A stretch of 64,000 bases of DNA. Source: JAHDCJ01 sp039028895. GTDB lineage: Bacteria > Bacteroidota > Bacteroidia > Chitinophagales > Saprospiraceae. The stretch lies in the NCBI GenBank assembly GCA_039028895.1, contig JBCCHF010000025.1, positions 1 to 64,000 on the forward strand, in the 5' to 3' direction. Position 1 is the stretch's first letter. Each line of letters begins with the position of its first letter. This document shows, one piece after another, positions 17,716-27,900 of this stretch. The notes under the pieces were generated by a model. The model made no database searches. It had not been told where the DNA came from and worked only from the letters and a program-made list of their open reading frames with translations. Position numbers and translations under genes: made by a program.

Positions 17716-18845
17716 AGTCGCTTGATTTTAGAATTAATAAAAGCAGAAATATTAATGCCCCAATAGTAGAAACAAATGCAGGTTGCACTAATAAAAATTA
17801 AAAGAGGATTAACGAAATACTCGTTTAATCCTATCCAACTGTATGGGATTTTCATTGGATTTCCATGGAAATAGAACAACGCAAAATAAATGGCGAATAA
17901 AGGCACTACCCAATAAAGGGAAACACCCCGAATGAGCTTTTCAAGAATTCCATAGATCTTATTTATCCATGGTTTTTTCAAGTTACTTAAAATCCAGGGC
18001 CAGTTTAGAAAAATGGAAAAGACCATAAAATGGTAACTAAAATCAATATCAATGATTAAAAAAATACCAAAATGGAAAAAGACAGCCAGTGAGGTGAAAA
18101 ACCGGAACATGGGAGGACTGAAAATCATAAAAACAAAAGCTGTTTCAAAAATGACTGTAGCCCAGTCTATTGATTTCCAGATTAGAGGACTATGGAGATC
18201 GTAAAAGAATGGTGCCAAAGCTACATTACGTTCCAATACATCATATTCCATCAGGAATTCACCTTGTGTGGCCTGAATACTGTATAGCATCCATCCAGCC
18301 AAAAGCTTGGCAAAACCGGAAGTGAAAAAGGCGAATCCGACGATAATGCTGTAAAGTGTTATTGGCCACGAGTGGACCTTAGTCATCTTTTCAGGCGATC
18401 TAAATGCATCTACTGATAATGCGGCGCCCCAGTTTGTGAATGACATGATAAATGGAAAAATCAATATAAGGATCGGATTATCAATGTTTCCAAATACATA
18501 AAAAAAGGAAAACTGGACAATTATGAATAACGCCATCAGGCGTGACATTAATATGGTTTTATACCCAATGAGTACCAAAACTGTAGTAGAAAACAGTAAA
18601 AAATTAAGGCTCAAATAAAATAAGTAGGGAGGGAAATCACTAAAAAAACTGGATAGGATTGTGGCAGGGTCAAATAACCGTTGTGGATATTCCATCGCCC
18701 ATTTAAAATTGAAGAAATCACCATAATGCCAGAAAAGATATAGCATGTAGAATCCAAAAACTATCCTAATGCCGCCCAATACCCCGGGTGTAACCGGGTA
18801 GGATTCTGAAATCCAATTATCTATTTTCTTTATGATAAGGTGCAT
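17712..18845 (-). CDS. HTTM-domain (vitamin K carboxylase-like) membrane protein
   Basis: The start is ATG 18845; an in-frame TTG at 18851 would add two residues. The product has about 377 residues and eight or nine membrane spans. The segment FFTSGFAKLLAGW, with a lysine near residue 180, matches the AGxxK...W region conserved between HTTM proteins and vitamin K-dependent gamma-carboxylase, where the lysine is catalytic. HFGIFLIIDIDFSYHFMVF is another family landmark. The lumenal carboxylase C-terminal domain is absent. It lies 12 bp after the small membrane protein gene and overlaps the ketosynthase start. The reaction is unknown. Paralogues lie at 15740-16316 (decayed), 31847-32788 (decayed) and 63504-64000. 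Confidence 0.85.
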   Translation of the reverse strand: MHLIIKKIDNWISESYPVTPGVLGGIRIVFGFYMLYLFWHYGDFFNFKWAMEYPQRLFDPATILSSFFSDFPPYLFYLSLNFLLFSTTVLVLIGYKTILMSRLMALFIIVQFSFFYVFGNIDNPILILIFPFIMSFTNWGAALSVDAFRSPEKMTKVHSWPITLYSIIVGFAFFTSGFAKLLAGWMLYSIQATQGEFLMEYDVLERNVALAPFFYDLHSPLIWKSIDWATVIFETAFVFMIFSPPMFRFFTSLAVFFHFGIFLIIDIDFSYHFMVFSIFLNWPWILSNLKKPWINKIYGILEKLIRGVSLYWVVPLFAIYFALFYFHGNPMKIPYSWIGLNEYFVNPLLIFISATCICFYYWGINISAFINSKIKRL

Positions 18846-18857
18846 ATCCAAAAATGA

Positions 18858-19328
18858 TCAATGCAGTTTAATGATGAAATCGCCTAGATGGGTTTTTTCT
18901 TTGATCCCCTGTTTGTTGCTTAAGTCTTTTCGAATTTCTTCCCATCGGAAAACGACTTTGGTGCAATCATCTCGTTTTGTAAATGATTCTACCCGATGTT
19001 CTATCCATTCCAAAAATTCAGGGTCCTTTTGAGGCTCCCAATCTGAGTATTTATAATGAAAATTATTTCTGATAATCCCGTACCTGTTCGAAATAAACGC
19101 TTCGCTAAACAAATCGTGAAAGTTGATCAAAAGTGTATCTCCAGAGGAGAATTCAGCTATCATGTCAACCCGTTCATATTTAAGAATATTGTCTATAGCA
19201 TAGGAATACCCAAATCTTGGTAATACTATGGCCGGAAAGAAATTTCTAACCTGCATGATGTAAATGTACTGGCCAATCAAAAACAGACTAACGATGAGAA
19301 ATAGTACACGAAGTTGTTTTGGAGTCAT
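18858..19328 (-). CDS. Small membrane-anchored protein paired with HTTM, function unknown
   Basis: This 156-residue protein has one N-terminal membrane segment (VLFLIVSLFLIGQYIYIM) followed by a predicted periplasmic domain opening with FFPAIVLPRFGYSY. The PAI(V/M)(L/M)PRF motif is shared with the protein at 63038-63514 and, degraded, with the pseudogene at 15267-15665. A charged C-terminal helix/strand part follows (WIEHRVESF, TKVVFRWEEI). No enzyme motif is seen. The stop lies 12 bp before the HTTM start and the ATG lies 5 bp after the preceding gene, so it is embedded in an operon. It is probably an accessory subunit or substrate-presenting partner of HTTM (inference from repeated pairing). 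Confidence 0.75.
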   Translation of the reverse strand: MTPKQLRVLFLIVSLFLIGQYIYIMQVRNFFPAIVLPRFGYSYAIDNILKYERVDMIAEFSSGDTLLINFHDLFSEAFISNRYGIIRNNFHYKYSDWEPQKDPEFLEWIEHRVESFTKRDDCTKVVFRWEEIRKDLSNKQGIKEKTHLGDFIIKLH

Positions 19329-19333
19329 TTTTA

Positions 19334-19873
19334 CTACTTATGAATGCAGGAGATTTCAAGATTGGCATCAATTTGACTCAAAATAAAATTGAGTAATTGG
19401 TCATATGATTGCACCCCATCGAGACGTCCCCATTTACTATCTTGTTGCCTGCAATTTTCCTGGAGTACGCCTTTTAGTTTAACCCATTTATTTGTTTTGT
19501 TATAAATGGCTGTAATGGTCCTGGTTTCACCATTGCCGGGCACTTTTACCTCCATATAGTAGGTTACAATCAAGTCGCGAACCGAAACCTGAAAACTGGC
19601 TAATTTTTCTTTTCCAGAAAGTAAATGAAGGTTGTAATGAATTCTTTGGATGGCTTCACCTTCAGCGAAAAAATTACCTTTCTCCATGCTTAAAAATTCA
19701 AGTTGGTAGCCAAGGGGTTTGCCATCAAGATTGACACTTGTTTCAACCACTCCGCTACGATCTTCAGAAAGAAATGAACGCATTACTACCTGGCATATTG
19801 ATTGGTTCGCTATTGCGAGAAATGCAATAAAGAAAACCAGAAATTTTGAGACTAATCGAAAAGAATTTTTCAC
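19334..19873 (-). CDS. Exported protein of unknown function linked to the haloperoxidase
   Basis: GTG 19873 is chosen as start: it overlaps the haloperoxidase stop as GTGA (19870-19873) and directly precedes a signal peptide (FLVFFIAFLAIANQSICQ). The product is 179 residues. The mature part begins VVMRSFLSEDRSG and includes YNKTNKWVKLKGV; the paralogue at 57450-57956 has VVMQSYLRIDHSG and FDKSNKWLRVKFA at the same places, and both sit directly after a haloperoxidase gene. Both have a conserved cysteine near ENCRQQ/PPGCSA and another in the final strand (EISCIHK / QLTCYQK), possibly a disulphide. No known domain was recognised. It is probably a periplasmic partner of the haloperoxidase. Confidence 0.75.
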   Translation of the reverse strand: MKNSFRLVSKFLVFFIAFLAIANQSICQVVMRSFLSEDRSGVVETSVNLDGKPLGYQLEFLSMEKGNFFAEGEAIQRIHYNLHLLSGKEKLASFQVSVRDLIVTYYMEVKVPGNGETRTITAIYNKTNKWVKLKGVLQENCRQQDSKWGRLDGVQSYDQLLNFILSQIDANLEISCIHK

Positions 19874-21237
19874 TGTTCTTCTTTTAGTTTTATGTTGGCG
19901 TAAATCTGTTTTGCAATGCAACGGCCCTGCTCAACGCCTGCCTCATTAGCCATTGGATAATGCATACCACCATACAGCCTCGAGTCTGCAGCCTGTTGGG
20001 CTGCTTCCCTGAAACTCCTGAAGGATCTTGGAGGAAGACCAATCCTTACATGCGTGCTGTCAGTGAAGGTTATGTCATCTCCCATATGCATGGTTAACAA
20101 CTCAGCCACACATCCTGAAACTGTTGAATGGCCGGAAGTAAATTCAGGAAATGGGGGAGTGATCACGAATGGTTCCCATTCTTCAAGTCCGAATACCTCA
20201 CGAATGTATGTTTTAGGTCTTACAAGGTTAATATCATATTTGGTATACCAGCATTGAATGAATGCATCTGCAATACCGATTCCGGCGAGGGCATACATCT
20301 CAGCTGCTTCAGCAAGATTTAGACTTTGCTCTTCACTGACGTATCCAAGGATAAATGACCAATGACCTGGTGGAGTAGCTGTTTCCCCGGGACAATCAGC
20401 CCAATATAAAGCATCCTCTCGTTGTTGCTCAGTTAGATTTTGATCGGCATCCAAAACGGCCTTTGCCTGTAAATAAAATCCGGAACCTTCTTCTTCGCTG
20501 TAAGGATGTGGGAGATCCATAGGACAGACGTTTGCGTTGTCAAGTACAAATGGTCTTAAAGTTGGCCAGAATGGCTCCAATGCCTTCATATTGAAGTCTG
20601 TTGGTTCCCAATATTCAGGATGATCAATTCTGGGAGGGGTTTTGTAGAATTTGAACCTGGTGTCATCGTAATTGTCAGTAGCTGCCCATTTCAGAATTTC
20701 TTCGGAAAGTAATTTCCCAAAAACCAAAGACCTGTCAAAAACCTCAGGGGCTATTTTGCCAGAACGGTCAGCTTTCTGAGCCTGATGAAGTCCTGACAAT
20801 GTTTTATCACTCCCGGAAAGGAATCTCGACAATAATTCATCACAGACATAGTATAATGCTTCTATCATAACGCTTGGCCAGTCGTATTCAAGAGACGGAT
20901 CAGTTGTAGGCAAAGCAGAAAAATCATTCAGCTGACCACTCAGGGAATAATGATCAGGCATTCCACCAACTACAGATTCGTAAAAGGTGAGACCGAGATA
21001 ACCATACATCCTTGCTGCTATCGGAGGACCAACGACCTGATGTTTGATATGATGATAAAGCATTTCATTCCATTCTCTCACGTACTTTAATTCCTCCTGA
21101 AATTCTGATGTTGGCTTAGATACAGGATTGTATACCGACTTTTGAGAAGGTCCAATACTACAAGAGGACATCATAAGCAAAAGGAATATTGGTATGATAA
21201 ATCTGAACTTCAATATTATGATATTTTGGACTGTCAA
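19870..21237 (-). CDS. Vanadium-dependent haloperoxidase-like PAP2-superfamily lipoprotein
   Basis: This 455-residue protein starts at TTG 21237 and has a lipobox (LMMSSC, C26), so it is exported and lipidated. The three PAP2/haloperoxidase motifs are in order: K333-x6-R340-P341 (KYDINLVRP), T-S-G-H at 367-370 in FPEFTSGHS, and S419-R420-x5-H426 in SRLYGGMHYPMA. The aspartate normally four residues after the last histidine is A430. EPFWPTLRPFVL and PGETATPPGHW also fit bacterial haloperoxidases. Such enzymes use vanadate and peroxide to oxidise halide, but acid phosphatase activity in the same fold cannot be excluded. It is the first gene of the minus-strand operon and divergent from UnbV lipoproteins 82 bp away. 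A paralogue lies at 57962-59332. Confidence 0.85.
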   Translation of the reverse strand: MTVQNIIILKFRFIIPIFLLLMMSSCSIGPSQKSVYNPVSKPTSEFQEELKYVREWNEMLYHHIKHQVVGPPIAARMYGYLGLTFYESVVGGMPDHYSLSGQLNDFSALPTTDPSLEYDWPSVMIEALYYVCDELLSRFLSGSDKTLSGLHQAQKADRSGKIAPEVFDRSLVFGKLLSEEILKWAATDNYDDTRFKFYKTPPRIDHPEYWEPTDFNMKALEPFWPTLRPFVLDNANVCPMDLPHPYSEEEGSGFYLQAKAVLDADQNLTEQQREDALYWADCPGETATPPGHWSFILGYVSEEQSLNLAEAAEMYALAGIGIADAFIQCWYTKYDINLVRPKTYIREVFGLEEWEPFVITPPFPEFTSGHSTVSGCVAELLTMHMGDDITFTDSTHVRIGLPPRSFRSFREAAQQAADSRLYGGMHYPMANEAGVEQGRCIAKQIYANIKLKEEQ

Positions 21238-21284
21238 AGCTAAGGTAAAAAAAATGACAGGTATCCTTCAAATATTGGCCATGG

Positions 21285-21300
21285 AGTGTATTTTTACACT
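21285..21300. promoter_or_regulatory. Perfect short dyad in the haloperoxidase/UnbV divergent spacer
   Basis: AGTGTA-TTTT-TACACT is a perfect 6 bp inverted repeat with a 4 bp centre, in the 81 bp between the two divergent starts. It could be an operator shared by both transcripts, or a small hairpin in the UnbV leader. No regulator is encoded nearby and no clear TAnnTTTG promoter element was found. Confidence 0.35.
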
Positions 21301-21318
21301 GTTGTTTATAATAGCAGA

Positions 21319-24300
21319 ATGAATGATATACTGATTTTATGGGCCTGTATTTTTTTGCTTTCTTTTGTCTCATGCCAACCCAATCCGGAAGTTAAAATTG
21401 AAAAAGCAAAATCAGAATATGCCGATTACACAGGAAAAGAGGTAATTACCATCAAAAATGCCAATTCTGATGACTCCAGATGGTACTTTGATCAGGATAC
21501 CTCAAAACTATTTTACCTCCTCAACCCAGATTCCTCTGGCATTCAATTCAATAACCAGATAAATGAGAATTTTTCAGTTAATGTATGGGATTTTGACTAT
21601 TCCGTAATTGGTGCAGGTGTAGCTATTGGCGATATCAATAATGATGATCTTCCAGATGTATTTTTCACCGGAAATTACGTGGATAACCGGCTCTACCTGA
21701 ATAAGGGCAATCTGGAGTTTGAAGACATTACACAATCGGCTGGTGTACAAGGCTCAGATGGCTTTTACACAGGAGCAATAATGGCAGATGTAAATGGAGA
21801 TGGATGGTTAGACATTTACACATGTAAAGCAGGAAATTTTTCCCCTGAAGAAAGAGAGAACCAGCTTTTTATTAATAATGGAGATTTGACATTTACTGAG
21901 GAAGGTGCCTCATTCGGCATTAATGATCCGTCGTATAGTGTATCGGCAGTTTTTTTTGATGCAGACCTCGATCATGATCTTGATCTATATGTTTCCAATC
22001 ACCCTGTAGATTTTCGGGAAAAATACAATCCTACCAATTATGATAAAATAGAGAAGGGGGTCAATCTTAGTGATAAATTTTACTTAAATGAAGATGGGAA
22101 ATTTACTGAACGCTCCATGGAATTTGGGATTAATAACCATGGTTATGGGTTAGGGGTTACTGCCGGCGATATAAATATGGATGGGTACCCGGATCTTTAT
22201 ATCTCCAATGATTTTGCCATGAATGATCACCTCTATATCAATAAAGCAGGTGTTTTTTTCGAAGATCAGATCAAGGAAAGAACGCATAAGATCAGCCAAA
22301 ACTCTATGGGAGCCGAAATTGAAGACTTTAATAATGACGGTTATTTTGATATTCTCACTACAGATCTAAAAATGGAGCGGTGTTACGATCTCAAGACATT
22401 CAGGGAAACCAACAGGCCTGGTTCATATTATGATGGTCTTACTCAAAGTGGATTTCACTACCAATACGCACACAATACGCTGCAATTGAACAATGGTATT
22501 GGCGAATTTCAGGAGATGGCCGAGTTTGCCGGATTGGCCTCTACCAACTGGAGTTGGTCTTCTTTTTTAGTGGATTTTGATCTTGACGGTCTAAAAGACT
22601 ATTTTGTTTCAAACGGATTTTATATTAAAGTCCATGCAGACCAGCGGGAAAACTTCCGAAAACTGGGCTCGGCAATACGTAATCAGGACATTCCTGCATT
22701 TTATTACTATAGGAATCTTATGCCCAAAAAGCATTTGAAATTTTCGAACAAGTTTTTTAAAAATACAGGTAATAAAGGGTTTGAAAATTATTCCTTAAAG
22801 TGGGATTCTGGCTTGCCAACTACATCATATGGAGCTGCTTACGGTGATCTGGATGGTGATGGTGATATTGATGTTATTACTAATAACACTAATCAAAAAG
22901 CCACGGTTTACATAAATACAGCTTCAGAAAAAGAATTAGGTAACTACCTGAAAATTAGACTACTTGGTCCTAATGGCAACAATTTTGGATTAGGAGCTAC
23001 TGTTAAAGTTTCTTTCTCGAATAGCGAAATACAATCCCGACAATTAATTGGTGTTAGAGGCTATCAGTCGACTTCCGAAATGATTGCTCATTTTGGCTTT
23101 CCAGAAAAGGAAACAATAAAGTCAGTGGAAGTAATTTGGCCAGGAGGAAATTATCAGGTAAAACGAGATGCAACTCCCAATTCTACACTATTATTTTATC
23201 ACAAAGACGCGAAGCCTGGCAAAATACCTTTAGTTTCTGATGAAACAGATCCCTGGTTTGAAAAAGTTAAGAGCGATAAAAATCTTTCACATCGGCATAA
23301 GGAAAACTTTTTTGATGATTTTGCTAACCAGTTCCTGTTGCACCGAAATCATTCAACGGAAGGACCGGGCATTGCCGTTGGAGATGTTAACGGCGATGAA
23401 TTAGAGGATGTTTTTGTTGGAGGGGCCTCTGGACAACCAGCAGCATTATACCTCCAGGATATTAATGGTGCTTTCAAGTTTTCAGAAGGCCCATGGGCAA
23501 GTTTAGCGAATTACGAAAATACGGGCACTTTACTTTTTGATATAGAAGGAGATGGTGATTTGGATATCTATTTTGGATCTGGAGGATCTGAGTTTTTAAA
23601 AGATTCAGAATTCTATCAGGATCAGATTTTACTCAATGATGGATTTGGAAACTTTACTCTTAGTGAAGGGCGTCTTCCAAAATCGCTTTCAAGTACATCA
23701 TGTGTTATAGCATGTGATTTTGACAACGATGGCGATCTGGACCTTTTCAAAGGCAGTCGATTAATTCCACAAGAATATCCACTTTTCCCAAAAAGTCAAC
23801 TTCTCCAAAATGAGAATGGATACTTTACAGATGTAACTGAGAAACTTGCTCCTGGATTGCAGAAAGTAGGTTTAGTCACAAGTGCACTTTGGACTGATGT
23901 CAATAATGATAATCAGTTCGATCTTATTGTTTTGGGAGAATGGATGCCGGTAAGGATTTTCCAAAATGAAAATGGAAGCTTTGTAGAGGTAACAGATAAA
24001 GCCGGTTTATCTTTCCTTACCGGATGGTGGAATAGTATTTCTGGCGGAGATTTTAATAATGATGGGTGGACTGATTATGTGGTTGGTAACTTTGGGAAAA
24101 ACCTGAACTTCCAGACATCGTCTCAGGAACCTGTTGAACTGTTTTACCATGACTTTAATAGAGATCATTCACCTGAATTGATATTAACCTATCATAACCA
24201 GGGATCGCGATACCCGGTTGAAATTTATGATAGGATCGTCGAAAAAATCAAGGATATCGAGCAATTGTTTCCTACCTATCATGACTTTGCAAGTGCCACT

Positions 24301-24921
24301 GTTGAGGATTTATTTGGTGAAAAGGAATTAGATAAGGCAATGAACTTACAAGCAAACACTTTTGCACATTGCCTGCTTTTAAATGATGGTAAAGGCGGAT
24401 TTAAAATTTCTGAATTACCCCGCCAAACTCAAATTTCTCCCGTTTTTGGAACTTTAGTTTATGATTTTAACAATGACGGCAATCAGGATATCCTGCTTCA
24501 TGGAAATTTTTATGGTATGGATCCCAGGCTTGATCGCCAGGCTTCAGGAAAGGGATTTTTACTAAGTGGACAGGGGAATGGTGATTTTGATGTGTTATAT
24601 CCTGGTCAATCCGGATTTGAGTACGATGCGGATGCCAGGTCACTTGTATTAATGCAAAGAAAAGGAGAACTCAATGTTTTGGCGGCGGGAAGTAATGCAG
24701 CAATGGAAGCCTTCAAGGTAAGAACAATGTCAAAGGGGGGTCAAAATGCGCCGAAAGATGCTAATTATGCTTTGATTTCCTTCCCGGATGGGAGGATAAG
24801 AAAGGATGAATTCTATATAGGAAGCGGCTATCTGGGACAAGGTACAAAGGTGTTGTCCCTGCCTAATGAAAGGGTTGGAGTTGAATTTGTTAGTAATAAT
24901 ATTTCCCGAATTGACAAGTGA
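21319..24921 (+). CDS. Large FG-GAP/ASPIC-UnbV lipoprotein, first of a tandem pair
   Basis: ATG 21319 is preferred over an upstream GTG because it gives a lipoprotein signal (FLLSFVSCQPN). The product is 1,200 residues in two halves. Residues about 80-520 contain FG-GAP/VCBS propeller repeats with calcium-type loops (DINNDDLPDVFF, DLDGDGDIDV). Residues about 540-625 form an ASPIC/UnbV domain (QLIGVRGYQSTSEM, WPGGNYQ). From about 655 a second propeller region starts with FFDDFANQFLLHRNHS. This architecture is common in Bacteroidota lipoproteins, mostly of unknown role. It is probably at the outer membrane, binding ligand or scaffolding the divergent haloperoxidase. The stop overlaps the next start. 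Confidence 0.88.
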   Translation: MNDILILWACIFLLSFVSCQPNPEVKIEKAKSEYADYTGKEVITIKNANSDDSRWYFDQDTSKLFYLLNPDSSGIQFNNQINENFSVNVWDFDYSVIGAGVAIGDINNDDLPDVFFTGNYVDNRLYLNKGNLEFEDITQSAGVQGSDGFYTGAIMADVNGDGWLDIYTCKAGNFSPEERENQLFINNGDLTFTEEGASFGINDPSYSVSAVFFDADLDHDLDLYVSNHPVDFREKYNPTNYDKIEKGVNLSDKFYLNEDGKFTERSMEFGINNHGYGLGVTAGDINMDGYPDLYISNDFAMNDHLYINKAGVFFEDQIKERTHKISQNSMGAEIEDFNNDGYFDILTTDLKMERCYDLKTFRETNRPGSYYDGLTQSGFHYQYAHNTLQLNNGIGEFQEMAEFAGLASTNWSWSSFLVDFDLDGLKDYFVSNGFYIKVHADQRENFRKLGSAIRNQDIPAFYYYRNLMPKKHLKFSNKFFKNTGNKGFENYSLKWDSGLPTTSYGAAYGDLDGDGDIDVITNNTNQKATVYINTASEKELGNYLKIRLLGPNGNNFGLGATVKVSFSNSEIQSRQLIGVRGYQSTSEMIAHFGFPEKETIKSVEVIWPGGNYQVKRDATPNSTLLFYHKDAKPGKIPLVSDETDPWFEKVKSDKNLSHRHKENFFDDFANQFLLHRNHSTEGPGIAVGDVNGDELEDVFVGGASGQPAALYLQDINGAFKFSEGPWASLANYENTGTLLFDIEGDGDLDIYFGSGGSEFLKDSEFYQDQILLNDGFGNFTLSEGRLPKSLSSTSCVIACDFDNDGDLDLFKGSRLIPQEYPLFPKSQLLQNENGYFTDVTEKLAPGLQKVGLVTSALWTDVNNDNQFDLIVLGEWMPVRIFQNENGSFVEVTDKAGLSFLTGWWNSISGGDFNNDGWTDYVVGNFGKNLNFQTSSQEPVELFYHDFNRDHSPELILTYHNQGSRYPVEIYDRIVEKIKDIEQLFPTYHDFASATVEDLFGEKELDKAMNLQANTFAHCLLLNDGKGGFKISELPRQTQISPVFGTLVYDFNNDGNQDILLHGNFYGMDPRLDRQASGKGFLLSGQGNGDFDVLYPGQSGFEYDADARSLVLMQRKGELNVLAAGSNAAMEAFKVRTMSKGGQNAPKDANYALISFPDGRIRKDEFYIGSGYLGQGTKVLSLPNERVGVEFVSNNISRIDK

Positions 24922-27900
24922 TGAAGGCAACTTTCAAAGCGCTGTCAATTATGTTTTGGTCAATATTAAAGTTGATTGTCTTTTTGTTAGTTGTCACAGG
25001 TTGTCAAAAGGAAAGGACCCATGATTTCGTTCCGATGGTTAACGCTTTTGAAAATGAAGCACGCTATTTTGCAGATCAAGACCCCGGGCAGCTTTTCCAC
25101 CTTGTTCCTCATGAACATTCTAATATTACTTTTTCAAATACTTTCAGAGAAACATTTGAGTATAATATTTGGTCATTCATGTACTATACTATTGGTTCTG
25201 GCTTAGGAGCTGGAGATATTAATAATGACGGGCTTATTGATTTGTTTTTCGCTGGAGGACTTGGCGAAAATGCCCTATATCTTAACAAAGGGAATCTTGA
25301 GTTTGAAGACATTTCCAAAAACGCTGGAATAAGCGACAGTAAAGGATTCAAAACAGGAGTTACCATGATCGATATTAATGGAGATGGTTTCCTTGACATT
25401 TACGTTTGCAAGACGGGAACTTTTGAAACCGAATTCCTGCGAAACAAATTCTATATTAATAACGGTGATAACACCTTCACTGAAAAAGCTACTGAATTGG
25501 GGCTTGATGACCCTAGTCTTTCTACTCACGCTAATTTTATTGATTATGATAAGGATGGGGACCTTGACATGTACCTCCTCAATCACCCCAACGATTTCAA
25601 CCAACGCAACCAGGTGAAATCATATACCAAGATTGAAAAAGGAGTAAATATGTCGGATAAGTTCTTCCGAAATAATGGTGACGGAACGTTTTCTGATGTA
25701 TCCATAGCCGCTGGTATTAACAATCATGCTTATGGCTTAAGTTGCTCTGTTGGAGATCTAAATCAAGATGGATGGGATGATTTACTGATTTGTAATGATT
25801 TTTTGATGCATGATATGATTTATATCAATCAAAAAGATGGAACATTTCAACAGCAGATGCATGAAATGCTTGGAAAAACAAGCCGTTATAGTATGGGGTC
25901 CGATATTTCTGATTTCAATAATGATGGTTTGTTGGATTTCGCCATTGCCGATGTAGATATGCGGACCAACCATGACCGTAAAACAGACCGGGGTAATTCA
26001 ATGGGGTGGGGTGTGCAAGAATTTGAAGAGATAGTAAATAGTGGATACTATTACCAATATCCAAGAAATACGCTTCAATTGAATAATGGCAATGGTACAT
26101 TTACCGAGATGGCCAACTTTGCCGGGGTATTTAGTACAAACTGGAGCTGGGCCATGCTATTTGGCGATTATGACCTTGATGGCTGGAAAGATCTATTTGT
26201 GAGTAACGGATTTATGATCCAATTTGATGAGGACCTCAAAGATCAACATAAAGAACTGAGTACGGCAGTAAGACAAAATGATGAGGATTTGTTTTATAAG
26301 GTCAGGATGGCCATGCAACGAAAGCATTTAAAATATCCTAATGAGATTTTTAGGAATAATGGAGATTTAAGATTTACAAGAAAAACTGAAGATTGGGGAC
26401 TTTCACTCCCAACATTAAGCCATAGTGCCATTACTGCTGACCTTGATAATGATGGAGATTTGGATCTCGTTTCCAGTAATACCAACCAAAAGGCAACAGT
26501 TTATAAAAACAATTCAGAAGAAAGGTCTGATGGGAAATTTTTGAAAGTTAAGTTGAAAGGCACAGAAAAGAATCGGGATGCCTGGGGCTCAAAAGTTGAA
26601 TTGATAACCAAAACAGGACAGTATCAGTTTAGGCATCAAAGCCCAGTGAAAGGATATCAGTCCACTTGCCCGCCAATCCTGCATTTTGGAATACCTGATG
26701 GCGAAGATATTGAAAAGCTTTCTGTTGTTTGGCCTGATGGAACAGTGTCAGAACACTTAGAGATTACCCTAAATCAAGAGATAGAGATCGAACAAGCCTC
26801 GGGAAATACAATTTCTGTAAACGCCGCCCCGGTAAAACCAATGTTTACGAATGTTACTTTGAAATTGATGAAAGAACCATTCATCCACAAAGAAAATACA
26901 TATGACGATTTTGCCAGTCAGTTTCTCTTGCACCATAAACAAAGTCAACACGGACCTGGAATTGATGTAGGAGATCTCAATGGTGATGGTCTTGAAGATT
27001 TTTTTGTAGGTGGTGCTAAAGGGCAGGAGGGAGGTCTTTACTTGAAGGAGGCATCAGGGAAATTTATCAGGCAAAATTCTGAATTTTTAAATGATGATAT
27101 AGCCTTTGAAGATCAAGCTATTGCCTTTTTCGATTTTGATAACGATAAAGATTTGGATATCTACATAGCAACCGGATCAGGAGAATACGGGGAAGATCCC
27201 CAACTGTTACAGGATAGATTGTATCAGAACAATGGGTTAGGTGAATTTTCCAGGACAACTGGCGTTCTTCCAGAAATTACAACTAATACAGGATGTGTTA
27301 TCGCCAATGATATTGACAATGATGGAGATGTAGATCTGTTTGTAGGAGGCCGAGTTAAGGCAGCTCAATATCCGAATCCGCCCAGATCGTATTTTTTGAT
27401 AAATGATGGCGGAGTTTTCAAGGATCATACATCGAAAATTTGTCCTGAATTAGAGTTGGGAGGTATGATAACCGATGCGGTATGGACTGACTTTAATAAT
27501 GATGGATGGACTGATCTTATTGTTGTTGGAGAATGGATGCCAATAAGGTTTTTTCAAAATGATAAAGGCAGCTTGTTTGAAGTAACCAAAACTACAGGTT
27601 TAGCAAATATGGAAGGCTGGTGGAATTCAATAACTCAAGCGGATCTTGATGGCGACGGGGATGAGGATTATATCGTAGGAAATATTGGGTTGAATTATTA
27701 TTACAGTGCAAGTGCTGAACAGCCTTTTGAGCTTTTCTACCATGATTTTGATGAAAACGGACAAAAGGACCTGGTATACTCTTATTACCTTGACGGAAAA
27801 CGGTACCCCACTCATACCTTTCGCTATTTAAGTGAAAAAATGCCTATCCTAAAACAGGAGTTGCGGACGTATTCTAAGTTTGGAGCCTCTACTACTGATC

